The notes below the pieces were generated by a model that made no database searches, was not told the origin of the DNA, and saw nothing but the letters and a program-made list of their open reading frames with translations. A stretch of DNA of 8,275 nt from Methanosarcinaceae archaeon (GTDB lineage Archaea; Halobacteriota; Methanosarcinia; Methanosarcinales; Methanosarcinaceae). Within the stretch, counting starts at the first letter, position 1. Each line of letters begins with the position of its first letter. The stretch is taken from NCBI GenBank assembly GCA_028690255.1, contig JAQVBP010000054.1:1-8275 (forward strand), written 5' to 3'. Positions 1 through 6,207 of this stretch are shown here, piece by piece. The translations under genes were made by a program, and so were the position numbers.

Positions 1-3000
1 ATTCGGCATATGTTGTGTTGCTGTCCTCCTGCACCAGACTGCCGTTAATATACCAGCTCAGGTTGCATTCCCTGCTGGTCTCAACCCCGAACTTCTGTTC
101 TTTGTCTTTTACGGATTCCAGGGGGCCAGTTCCCTCCGTTTCAGGGTTTACGGCCTTTATTAGCGGGCTTCCTATGGCAAAGGAAGAGAATCCGGGGGTT
201 ATCGCTTCAAAGTAATGGAAAGCCTGATCAGGCCCCTCCACTATTTTCGTCGGCAGCCTCTCCCATCTGCCGGAATCATACCTGCACAGCCTGATTGTGG
301 ATACGTTAACGCCTGTCTCCTCGAACCAGGCCTTTTCGATCCTGAACAGTACGGTTGCGTTCCCAGTGCCGGATTTCCCGAACTCGTAGCTTCCTACCCT
401 GAGGTTCAGGTGCCTGTAAATTTTGCCGGGGGGAAGGACCGGAACATTTTCGGAAGATCCGTTGAGGACCTCGACCATAGCCTTGACATTCCCGAGACCT
501 CCGGAGGCTTCAAAACTAAGATTGAGAATACTGAAATTGTTTTCAGGCTCGAATCCGTAAAAAACAGGCCCATTTCCCGTGATGTTTACCTCAACGGAAT
601 CCCGGGCCCGGACATTTTCCGGCGGTTCTGCCGGGATAACAACCCACGCCCAGGTCAGCCTGCATGTCCCGTTTTCGTTTTCTGCAAGAACTGTGAGCTC
701 ATGCACCTTGGCCCCCCCTCCTCCTTCGGTTTCAGCCGATGCGGAAAGGGTGCAGGAAGAGGCCTGAACGGACAGGTTGCTGTAAAGGTTTTCTCCGTCT
801 AAATACCAGGTCAGGGTTGATACCTGATCCACGGCCACCTCAAAGCTCCTTGTATCGCCCTCATAGTCCGTAATCAGCGCAGAGGTAGGGGCAAAAGACG
901 TGATTTTCGGAGGGGCCGTGACTGTAATTAAATCTTCAATTTCCGTCCTCCCCGTTCCCAGGGCATTTCCCACGGTCAGGGAAACGGTGTAAATCCCTGG
1001 CTTCTCATAGATATAAACGGGGTTCTTTTCCGTGGAATCTACAAGCCCGTCTCCGTCAAAGTCCCATTTCCAGAAAGTGGACCTATCGGAAAGGGCTTCG
1101 AACTGGACGGCAAGTGGAGCAGGGCCCAAAGTAACGTTTGCAGAAAAACTAACATCAATGAGACTATCTCCTTCGACCACATAGTTTGATGCAGGCTTCA
1201 TAAGAGGGTAGTTATCATATTCACTTTCTACCTCCTCATAATAAAAGGCCATTCTAACCATACAGGGAGAATTTCCTATCCCGTCCCCGTTGGAATCCGA
1301 AGCCTCATAATAATTCCAGTAGTTGCCCAGGTAGCCTGTGAATTTTTTTCCCTGATAGCTATAGTTGAGAGCTTCCGAAGAGTTCCAGAAGCCTGTATTT
1401 ATGCCATCTTCCCCAGAACCTCCACCCGATGCACTGAATGTTAATTTTATCCCATCGGCTTCGTTATATTCCTCACAAAACTTCTCAGGCCTTTCTCTTT
1501 CAAAATCCCGGAATGCACGTTCGGGTATCAAAGAAGGGCTCGGAGAATCTACCGGGGCAGACGCCCCTACTATTCCTGGGAAATCATCCTCCAGCCAAAA
1601 ATCATTGAGATAAAAAGTATTATCAATGTCATTATCCAGAGAAATTAGGGTTTCATAGGCCGTAATCCGGTTACGTACAAAAATATTTCCATGTGAATCC
1701 CACATATCAATTCCATACAGCCCTGACTCTTCGACATTCAAAATGTTATCCGCAAAAAGGTTATTATCACATCCAAAAATCTCAATTGCATCCCAGCCAT
1801 TTTCAACGTTGATTCTATTTCCAAGTATATTGGAATTAGAACAATCGGAAAGCTCAACCCCACTCCCACACTCATCGATTATACAGTTTTCAATGATGGA
1901 ATTACTTGTGTTTTCCAGACAGACGCCATTATAGTTGTTTTTAAGGCTGAGGTCTTTTATGGTGATGTCGCTACAATCCCTGCAGTAAACCAATCCCGCA
2001 TTTGAGGAAGCGTCAATTATCTTCCCGGATTCTCCATAGAGATAATAAATAGGTTTTCCATCGACTGTGTTACTGAGGTCCAGATCGTTGGCTTTGCACC
2101 CCCTGGCGGCAAAATTCCACATGTTAGAACTCATCAGGTTGTTTCTAAAATTGTTGCCGTTTGAGTAATCAAGAAGCAATCCAAAATAACTGGAAGTAAT
2201 CTGATTATTCAGGATTGTGTTTCCAGAGGAATCAATAATTCGTATACCTTCATCACATGAACTAATAGTATTGTCCTTAACCAGGGAATTCGAGGTATTA
2301 TAAAGGTAAATTCCGTTATCGCTGTTTTTAAGATCAAGTCCCTCTATTACGATATCATCACAGTCAATACAGTACACAGTCCCTGCATTTGAAGAAGCAT
2401 CAATTACATCCCCGGCCTCTCCGTAGAGGTAATAAATGGGTTTTCCATCCACGGTATTGCTGATGTCCAGATCATTGGCTTTACAATTCCAGGCCTCAAA
2501 ATTATGCTCATTGGAACTCATCCGATTGTTTCTAAACACATTGTCATGCAAATCATTGAGGATCAGCCCGTAATAACCGGAGCTTATCTGATTGTCCCTT
2601 ATAGTATTTCCGGAAGATTCAGTGATTGTAAGGCCTTCTCTACAAGAGCTAATGGTATTATCCCGGACAAGGGAATTTGAAATATTGAAGAGGTTAATCC
2701 CATTTCCGGAGCCTTTAATCTCAAGGTTCAATATACTAATATTATAACAGTCAATACAGTAAAGGGCCCCGACATCTAAAGAAGAATCGATTACAGTGTC
2801 CGATTTCCCTACAAGATAGTAAAGGGGTTTCCCGTTGACCAGATTGCTTTTGTCAATATCGTTATGAGCATAGGTGCCACTCCATAATTGAAAGTTATAA
2901 TAGTTTTCCAGCATATCGTTATTTCTCAAAATGTTGCCATCGGATTTATCAAGCAGAATTCCATAACTATTTTCAAATATTTTATTATTCTCAATATAGT

Positions 3001-3463
3001 TATTGCTGGAAATATGCCGCCATACAGACCTATCCACTATCTCATAAACCCAGATCCCAAAAAAACAGTTACTCAGGGTGTTGTTTATGATTGTATTCCC
3101 GGCGGAAAACACCCTAATCCCCTCATCACAATTTCTTATTTCAAACCCGTCCAGAGTAATTTCATCGGCAAAAAGTGAAAAACCATTTTCATTACATTCA
3201 GACCCATCAATTACAGGCATCCCGTTTCCCTTATCCACTCCTTTCAGGACCAGCTTCTTATCTACGGAGATGTTCCCTGCATACGTCCCGCTGTAGACGA
3301 AAATCGTATCATTTTCATTTGCAGAATTCACGGCCTCCCGGATTGACGTGTAATTCGCACTGCCGTCGTCATCAACCGTAAGCGTGGCGGCCGAAGCCGG
3401 GCCTGTGCTTATCAGAACAAGGAAAAACAATATTATTAAACCGATTATCTCCCTTTTCTTCAT
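1..3463 (-). CDS. Large secreted NosD-like beta-helix / PKD surface protein, C-terminus cut by window edge
   Basis: One uninterrupted minus-strand frame of 1154 codons runs from the ATG at 3463 to the left edge with no stop, so the protein is partial. Residues 1-25 form a signal peptide (MKKRE, then a hydrophobic run, ending PASA). Residues about 30-700 are a right-handed parallel beta-helix of the NosD/carbohydrate-binding type, full of short G-N-x-I-x-x-N turns, with three tandem units from residue 208. A closing segment with GNYWN, SDSNGDGIGNSP and DNYPLM is typical of NosD-type proteins. A PKD domain follows at about 767-851 (FWKWDFDGDG, YTVSLTV), then an Ig-like domain (about 852-945), a PGF-pre-PGF-like domain (about 955-1098, ending FEAITPGFSSFAIG) and the start of a second Ig-like domain (LSWYINGSLVQ). 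Many N-x-S/T sequons fit a glycosylated cell-surface protein. Adhesion or cell-envelope function is inferred from the family. The anchoring signal is not visible. GGGGGTGA sits 4 nt before the ATG. Confidence 0.93.
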   Translation of the reverse strand, partial: MKKREIIGLIILFFLVLISTGPASAATLTVDDDGSANYTSIREAVNSANENDTIFVYSGTYAGNISVDKKLVLKGVDKGNGMPVIDGSECNENGFSLFADEITLDGFEIRNCDEGIRVFSAGNTIINNTLSNCFFGIWVYEIVDRSVWRHISSNNYIENNKIFENSYGILLDKSDGNILRNNDMLENYYNFQLWSGTYAHNDIDKSNLVNGKPLYYLVGKSDTVIDSSLDVGALYCIDCYNISILNLEIKGSGNGINLFNISNSLVRDNTISSCREGLTITESSGNTIRDNQISSGYYGLILNDLHDNVFRNNRMSSNEHNFEAWNCKANDLDISNTVDGKPIYYLYGEAGDVIDASSNAGTVYCIDCDDIVIEGLDLKNSDNGIYLYNTSNSLVKDNTISSCDEGIRIIDSSGNTILNNQITSSYFGLLLDYSNGNNFRNNLMSSNMWNFAARGCKANDLDLSNTVDGKPIYYLYGESGKIIDASSNAGLVYCRDCSDITIKDLSLKNNYNGVCLENTSNSIIENCIIDECGSGVELSDCSNSNILGNRINVENGWDAIEIFGCDNNLFADNILNVEESGLYGIDMWDSHGNIFVRNRITAYETLISLDNDIDNTFYLNDFWLEDDFPGIVGASAPVDSPSPSLIPERAFRDFERERPEKFCEEYNEADGIKLTFSASGGGSGEDGINTGFWNSSEALNYSYQGKKFTGYLGNYWNYYEASDSNGDGIGNSPCMVRMAFYYEEVESEYDNYPLMKPASNYVVEGDSLIDVSFSANVTLGPAPLAVQFEALSDRSTFWKWDFDGDGLVDSTEKNPVYIYEKPGIYTVSLTVGNALGTGRTEIEDLITVTAPPKITSFAPTSALITDYEGDTRSFEVAVDQVSTLTWYLDGENLYSNLSVQASSCTLSASAETEGGGGAKVHELTVLAENENGTCRLTWAWVVIPAEPPENVRARDSVEVNITGNGPVFYGFEPENNFSILNLSFEASGGLGNVKAMVEVLNGSSENVPVLPPGKIYRHLNLRVGSYEFGKSGTGNATVLFRIEKAWFEETGVNVSTIRLCRYDSGRWERLPTKIVEGPDQAFHYFEAITPGFSSFAIGSPLIKAVNPETEGTGPLESVKDKEQKFGVETSRECNLSWYINGSLVQEDSNTTYAE
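1886..2842 (-). repeat. Tandem ~390-bp coding repeats in the beta-helix
   Basis: Three successive units begin with VNGKPLYYL (from 2842), VDGKPIYYLYG (from 2452) and VDGKPIYYLYG (from 2065). The first two are 130 and 129 residues long. The third matches clearly for about 60 residues and then diverges. Each has VIDxS or IIDAS, then YCxDC, then NxSNSLVxDNTISSC or a relative of it. The preceding stretch (AHNDIDKSN just before 2842) matches the end of a unit, so a fourth, more diverged copy probably lies upstream. The arrangement suggests internal duplication of a beta-helix module. Confidence 0.9.
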
Positions 3464-3467
3464 ATTT

Positions 3468-3475
3468 TCACCCCC
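3468..3475 (-). promoter_or_regulatory. Ribosome binding site of the surface-protein gene
   Basis: On the minus strand GGGGGTGA lies 4 nt before the ATG at 3463. It matches the archaeal 16S rRNA tail and supports this start, which also gives an intact signal peptide. Confidence 0.7.
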
Positions 3476-3514
3476 AATGGATTCCGGACGTGAGGGGCCA
3501 CATAATGTTGAATT

Positions 3515-3522
3515 GTATATAA
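3515..3522 (-). promoter_or_regulatory. Probable TATA box of the surface-protein gene
   Basis: The minus strand reads TTATATAC within AATTATATACAATT. A start site about 25 nt downstream would fall near 3493 and leave a leader of about 30 nt before the ATG at 3463. Placement is by pattern only. Confidence 0.5.
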
Positions 3523-3551
3523 TTAAGAGGCCTGAATTCCATCCGGCTGGT

Positions 3552-3569
3552 AAGAGTTCCCAAACTCTT
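3552..3569. repeat. Perfect 7-bp inverted repeat upstream of the surface-gene promoter
   Basis: AAGAGTT and AACTCTT flank a four-base CCCA spacer. The dyad lies about 30 bp upstream of the presumed TATA box of the surface gene and could be a regulator site for it. It could also be a chance palindrome. Confidence 0.35.
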
Positions 3570-3630
3570 CAACAATCCAAAATTATCAAATAAATAGAAC
3601 CCATACATTATAACTATTTTGACGGAGACT

Positions 3631-3640
3631 TTTTAAATAT
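3631..3640 (+). promoter_or_regulatory. Probable TATA box of the macro-domain gene
   Basis: TTTTAAATAT matches the archaeal TATA consensus. Transcription would start near 3662, giving a leader of about 35 nt before the proposed start at 3699. A five-codon mini-frame (ATG at 3665, TGA at 3677-3679) lies at the start of that leader. Confidence 0.55.
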
Positions 3641-3685
3641 TAATAATGTATTTCGTATTAACAAATGGAAAATAATTGAGTAAAC

Positions 3686-3690
3686 GGAGG
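3686..3690 (+). promoter_or_regulatory. Ribosome binding site that decides the macro-gene start
   Basis: GGAGG is followed by an 8-nt spacer and then ACG at 3699 in the macro-domain frame. No ATG, GTG or TTG in that frame lies between the upstream stop (TAA at 3681-3683) and the GTG at 3768. The position of this site therefore points to translation beginning at or near 3699. Confidence 0.65.
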
Positions 3691-3698
3691 AAATAAGA

Positions 3699-4226
3699 AC
3701 GAAACCCGTTTCCGAAAGAATTGAAGTTCTCAGAGCCGACATCACGGAACTGGAAGTTGACGCCATAGTGAACGCCGCAAACCGAACCCTGCTCGGGGGT
3801 GGAGGCGTGGACGGGGCGATTCACAGGGCTGCGGGCCCGGAACTTCTGGAGGAATGCAAAATTCTCGGAGGCTGTCCCACAGGCGAGGCAAAAATTACAA
3901 AAGGGTACAGGCTTCCTGCAAAATGGGTTATCCACACCGTGGGCCCGGTCTGGAGAGGGGGTGAAAAAGGCGAGAAAGAACTGCTGGCTTCCTGCTACCA
4001 AAAAAGCCTGGCCCTTGCAAAAGAACATTCGGCAAAAACCATTGCCTTTCCGGCAATAAGCACGGGCGCATATGGGTATCCCCCGGAAAGGGCCGCAAAG
4101 CTGGCCGTATCCGGGGTGGAACGCTTTCTTGAGGCAAACGAGCTGCCGGAAAAGGTCATTCTCGTCTGTTTTGACGAAGAGGCATGCAGAGCCCTCAGGG
4201 CTGCGCTTGCCGGAAAAAACCAATAA
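3699..4226 (+). CDS. Macro-domain protein, probable ADP-ribose derivative hydrolase, apparent ACG start
   Basis: A single macro domain, 175 residues from the proposed start, in the MacroD/YmdB-like class that removes acetyl from O-acetyl-ADP-ribose or ADP-ribose from proteins. Visible family motifs in order are LRADITELEVDAIVNAAN, the catalytic and binding loop GGGGVDGAIHRAAGPEL, GCPTGEAKIT, the segment AKWVIHTVGPVW, and the phosphate loop ISTGAYGYP. The exact substrate cannot be read from sequence. The first plausible standard start, GTG at 3768, is the Val codon inside the conserved AIVNAAN motif and would delete the first strand, so it is unlikely. The frame is open back to TAA at 3681. 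ACG at 3699, 8 nt after GGAGG, gives a natural N-terminus of the form xKPVSERIEVLRADI. Either ACG is used, or an ancestral ATG has mutated or been misread. The gene stands alone, divergent from the surface gene and convergent with prs. Confidence 0.88.
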   Translation, partial: TKPVSERIEVLRADITELEVDAIVNAANRTLLGGGGVDGAIHRAAGPELLEECKILGGCPTGEAKITKGYRLPAKWVIHTVGPVWRGGEKGEKELLASCYQKSLALAKEHSAKTIAFPAISTGAYGYPPERAAKLAVSGVERFLEANELPEKVILVCFDEEACRALRAALAGKNQ

Positions 4227-4231
4227 AATAT

Positions 4232-4288
4232 GAAAAAAATAAGAAAATATGGAAATAATAAAAGAAAAAAATAAGAAAATATGGAAAT
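4232..4288 (-). terminator. Duplicated oligo-T terminator of prs formed by an exact 25-bp direct repeat
   Basis: Two identical 25-bp copies (4232-4256 and 4264-4288), 32 bp apart, fill the gap between the convergent macro and prs genes. Each reads GAAAAAAATAAG followed by AAAATATGGAAAT. On the minus strand each gives a T7 tract and T-rich flanks, as expected for archaeal termination downstream of prs. The copy nearest prs ends on the last base of the prs stop codon. No matching T-rich signal is present on the plus strand for the macro gene. Confidence 0.6.
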
Positions 4289-5139
4289 CAGAGGCCTTTC
4301 AGGGCTTCTGCAAGAAGGGGAGCGACACTCACCTGGCTCTCGACCTTTTCAAGCGTATCGGTTGCGATGATATCCTTGACCCCGGCATTGAAGAGCCTTA
4401 CCACGGCATTTCTCGTGAGCACGGGGTGCACGCAGGAGAGGTAGACGTCTGCGGCTCCCTGGCCTTTGAGCATACGGATGGATTCGGCCATTGTCCCGCC
4501 GGTCGCGATCATGTCATCGACCAGAACAAGGTGTCGGCCTTCCACGTCCACGTTTTTGGTCTTGATCTCAACGGTATCCCCGCTGAGCCTGGTTTTCTGG
4601 AGGTAATCGCAGGCAAAACCCAGGTCTCCGGAGACGTTTCTGGCAATGGCCTGAGCTCCGGCGTCGGGAGCAACCACAATCGGGTTTTCAAGGCCCAGCT
4701 CCCCGATGTGTTTTCCAAGCAGTCCTGCAGCGTCCAGGTCTCTGGCGGGGCAGGGGAAGTAGTCGAGCACACTCTCCTCGTGGATATTGACGGTAAAGAC
4801 CCGGTCGGCGTTAATGCAGCGGGCTATTGCGCGGGCGCTGATGGGTTCCCCGGATTTGAACTTCTTGTCCTGGCGGGCGTAGCCCATGTAGGGAATTACC
4901 ACGTTTACGCTTTTTGCGCCCTCACAGGCGTCTATGAGCTGGAGGAGTGCTACCAGGTCCGAATCGGTGGGGGTGCTCTGTATGAGGGTTACGGCCTCGT
5001 TTTCGATTTCTTCGGCGATTCTTAAGTAAATCTCCCCGTCAGGGAAGCTGCTGTATTCGCAGAGCACGGGTCCCGCGCCAAGAGCCCGGGCTGTGCGGCT
5101 GGCGAGTAACTGTGATGCTGGTCCACCTATGATCTTCAA
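4288..5139 (-). CDS. prs: Ribose-phosphate diphosphokinase (PRPP synthetase)
   Basis: Makes phosphoribosyl diphosphate from ribose 5-phosphate and ATP in the cytoplasm, supplying purine, pyrimidine, histidine, tryptophan and NAD synthesis. The 283-residue length fits the short archaeal type. Visible elements: FPDGEIYLR (32-40), the catalytic flexible loop YMGYARQDKKFKSGEPISAR (84-103), the NIHEESVLDYF segment (118-128; the family His is present), the pyrophosphate-binding APDAGA (157-162) and the PRPP loop VLVDDMIATGGTM (205-217). The start is TTG at 5139. GAGGT (5151-5147) lies 7 nt before it, and the first residues, MKIIGGPASQLLA, match the usual archaeal N-terminus. An ATG just upstream at 5146 is in another frame. 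It has its own TATA box, so it is probably transcribed apart from moaC. Confidence 0.96.
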   Translation of the reverse strand: MKIIGGPASQLLASRTARALGAGPVLCEYSSFPDGEIYLRIAEEIENEAVTLIQSTPTDSDLVALLQLIDACEGAKSVNVVIPYMGYARQDKKFKSGEPISARAIARCINADRVFTVNIHEESVLDYFPCPARDLDAAGLLGKHIGELGLENPIVVAPDAGAQAIARNVSGDLGFACDYLQKTRLSGDTVEIKTKNVDVEGRHLVLVDDMIATGGTMAESIRMLKGQGAADVYLSCVHPVLTRNAVVRLFNAGVKDIIATDTLEKVESQVSVAPLLAEALKGL

Positions 5140-5146
5140 ACTGCAT

Positions 5147-5151
5147 ACCTC
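5147..5151 (-). promoter_or_regulatory. prs: Ribosome binding site fixing the TTG start of prs
   Basis: GAGGT on the minus strand, 7 nt before TTG at 5139. The out-of-frame ATG at 5146 directly abuts the site, too close to be served by it. Confidence 0.6.
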
Positions 5152-5178
5152 AACTGCTCGTCTGGATATACCTGATAC

Positions 5179-5192
5179 TATATATTATAAAA
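5179..5192 (-). promoter_or_regulatory. prs: Probable TATA box of prs
   Basis: The minus strand reads TTTATAATATATAG. A start site about 25 nt downstream falls near 5158, giving a leader of about 20 nt that contains the GAGGT site. Confidence 0.55.
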
Positions 5193-5278
5193 TGATTCAT
5201 TTCTGGCCCCCCTAATGGTTCAAACTTTATTTATGCCTTTCCTCCGGCCCCTTCGGAAAAGAACCTGTTTTCAACGGG

Positions 5279-5288
5279 CCCGATCGGG
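5279..5288. repeat. 10-bp perfect GC-rich palindrome between moaC and prs
   Basis: CCCGATCGGG is fully self-complementary and lies 30 bp after the moaC stop, next to GGGCCC. It could help end moaC transcription or bind a regulator, but no T tract follows it on the minus strand. The remainder of the 178-bp gap shows no gene on either strand. Confidence 0.3.
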
Positions 5289-5317
5289 GGCATGTATGAG
5301 AAAACCTCAGCAGCTTA

Positions 5318-5791
5318 TCAGTACCCCTTTACCTTTTCAAGCACCCTTATGTCCCGGATGGCCGTATGAGGATAATTTCCGCTTGCGTCCTTTTCGGCAG
5401 ACTTCACCATGTCCCAGACCGTAAGCAGAGCCGCCGACACTCCGGAAAGGGCCTCCATTTCAACCCCGGTCTTTCCGACGGAACGGACCTCTACAAAGGC
5501 CGAAATCGTGTCCTCTCCAAGCTCAAAGTCCACATCTATCCCGGTAATGGGAATCTGGTGACAGAGGGGAATGCTGTCCGGAGTCCTTTTAACAGCCATT
5601 ACGGCCGCCACGCGGGCTGTCGCAAGCACATTTCCCTTTTCCACTTCTCCTTCCCGGATCTTTTCAATCGTAGGTCGGGAAAGCAGGATCTCTCCGGCTG
5701 CCCTGGCGCGTCTTGTAACGTCCGGTTTTTCACTTATGTCAACCATTCGGGCCTTTCCGGCTTCAATATGGGTAAATTTTACATTATCCAA
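5318..5791 (-). CDS. moaC: Cyclic pyranopterin monophosphate synthase MoaC
   Basis: Catalyses the second half of the first step of molybdopterin synthesis, turning the MoaA product into cyclic pyranopterin monophosphate. In methanogens the cofactor serves molybdenum or tungsten enzymes such as formylmethanofuran dehydrogenase. The 157-residue protein shows MVDIS (16-20), IPLCHQIPIT (74-83), KTGVEMEALSGVSAALLTVW (107-126) and DMVKSAEKD (127-135). D127 and K130 correspond to the catalytic Asp/Lys pair of E. coli MoaC. Length is normal for the family. The start is TTG at 5791, preceded by GGTGA 4-5 nt upstream. No other in-frame start lies nearby. The gene follows a small unknown protein and the nnr gene on the same strand, with gaps of 87 and 142 bp, so co-transcription is possible. 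No other molybdopterin gene is in the window. Confidence 0.95.
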   Translation of the reverse strand: MDNVKFTHIEAGKARMVDISEKPDVTRRARAAGEILLSRPTIEKIREGEVEKGNVLATARVAAVMAVKRTPDSIPLCHQIPITGIDVDFELGEDTISAFVEVRSVGKTGVEMEALSGVSAALLTVWDMVKSAEKDASGNYPHTAIRDIRVLEKVKGY

Positions 5792-5815
5792 AAAATCACC
5801 AGGTTTTTCAAGAAA

Positions 5816-5828
5816 TTAAAAAAAATTG
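5816..5828 (-). terminator. T8 tract between the small protein and moaC
   Basis: The minus strand carries eight T residues at 5825-5818, followed by AATTTC, 50-60 nt after the stop of the 61-residue protein and about 27 nt before the moaC start. It may be a partial terminator or simply an AT-rich moaC leader. Confidence 0.3.
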
Positions 5829-5878
5829 TCAGTATTCAGTCAATAAATCAACACTCATCAGGTCAATCCGTCATTTCG

Positions 5879-6064
5879 TTAGTCAATCCTGATATGTTTA
5901 CGCCTGGAATAATCCTCCAGGACATTTTCCAGTTTTTCAGCCAGACCTTCCGCTTCCCCGAGGTTCAGCTTGATAATTTCTTTGTCTTCCCCGTGAAAGA
6001 TCTGTATCCTTATCCTGTTTCGCTCTATATCAACATCGATTTTCCTGTCAGCTTCCTGATCCAC
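5879..6064 (-). CDS. Small charged protein of unknown function, 61 residues
   Basis: I do not recognise this protein. It is highly charged and soluble, with no membrane segment, signal peptide, cysteine or metal motif. Residues 8-35 (KIDVDIERNRIRIQIFHGED, then KEIIKLNL) alternate hydrophobic and polar residues, as in two or three beta strands. Residues about 36-53 (GEAEGLAEKLENVLEDYS) look like one amphipathic helix, and the tail RRKHIRID is basic. The start is GTG at 6064 with a strong GGGGAGG 8 nt upstream; that ribosome binding site is the best evidence that the frame is translated. It lies between nnr and moaC on the same strand. A role tied to either neighbour is possible but unsupported. 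Confidence 0.75.
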   Translation of the reverse strand: MDQEADRKIDVDIERNRIRIQIFHGEDKEIIKLNLGEAEGLAEKLENVLEDYSRRKHIRID

Positions 6065-6072
6065 CTTCTTTG

Positions 6073-6079
6073 CCTCCCC
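6073..6079 (-). promoter_or_regulatory. Strong ribosome binding site of the 61-residue gene
   Basis: GGGGAGG on the minus strand with an 8-nt spacer to GTG at 6064. It fixes a non-ATG start for an otherwise uncertain short gene. Confidence 0.65.
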
Positions 6080-6136
6080 TATTCGGTATAAAGACTAAAA
6101 ACCTGCTATGTTGAGTAGCCTTATTCTCTGATTTTT

Positions 6137-6207
6137 ATTATTAAGATTATATCTCTATTATTAGGATTCTATATTTATTATTAGGATTCTATATTATGAT
6201 TCTATAT
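6137..6207. repeat. AT-rich 20-bp tandem repeat after nnr
   Basis: Three copies start at 6137, 6157 and 6177 with an exact 20-bp period. The second and third differ at one base (ATTATTAGGATTCTATATTT against the same ending in A), and the first is more diverged. A shortened fourth piece (TGATTCTATAT) runs to 6207 and overlaps the last base of the nnr stop codon. On the minus strand each copy contains TATAGAAT or a relative, so the array may offer TATA-like promoter sites for the 61-residue gene, or may simply be an expanded spacer. Confidence 0.7.

Noticed and set aside
215..802. 195-residue plus-strand open frame
   Set aside because: It is antisense to the PGF-pre-PGF and Ig-like part of the large surface protein, whose frame is continuous and domain-rich.
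3633..4223. 196-residue minus-strand open frame opposite the macro gene
   Set aside because: It is antisense to a clear macro domain, rich in Phe, Cys and Pro as typical of shadow frames, and has no supporting motif.
4249..5025. 258-residue plus-strand open frame opposite prs
   Set aside because: It lies almost wholly antisense to prs, which has all its family motifs. The frame is open because of the base composition of the real gene, and it shows no recognisable domain.
5826..5878. C/D box guide RNA on the minus strand (CTGATGA with CTGA-like boxes) before moaC
   Set aside because: Box C has the wrong first base and no proper internal C'/D' pair or spacing is present; the region is just rich in TGA.
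5366..6091. 241-residue plus-strand open frame
   Set aside because: It is antisense to moaC and the 61-residue gene and spans their intergenic gap. MoaC motifs decide the strand.
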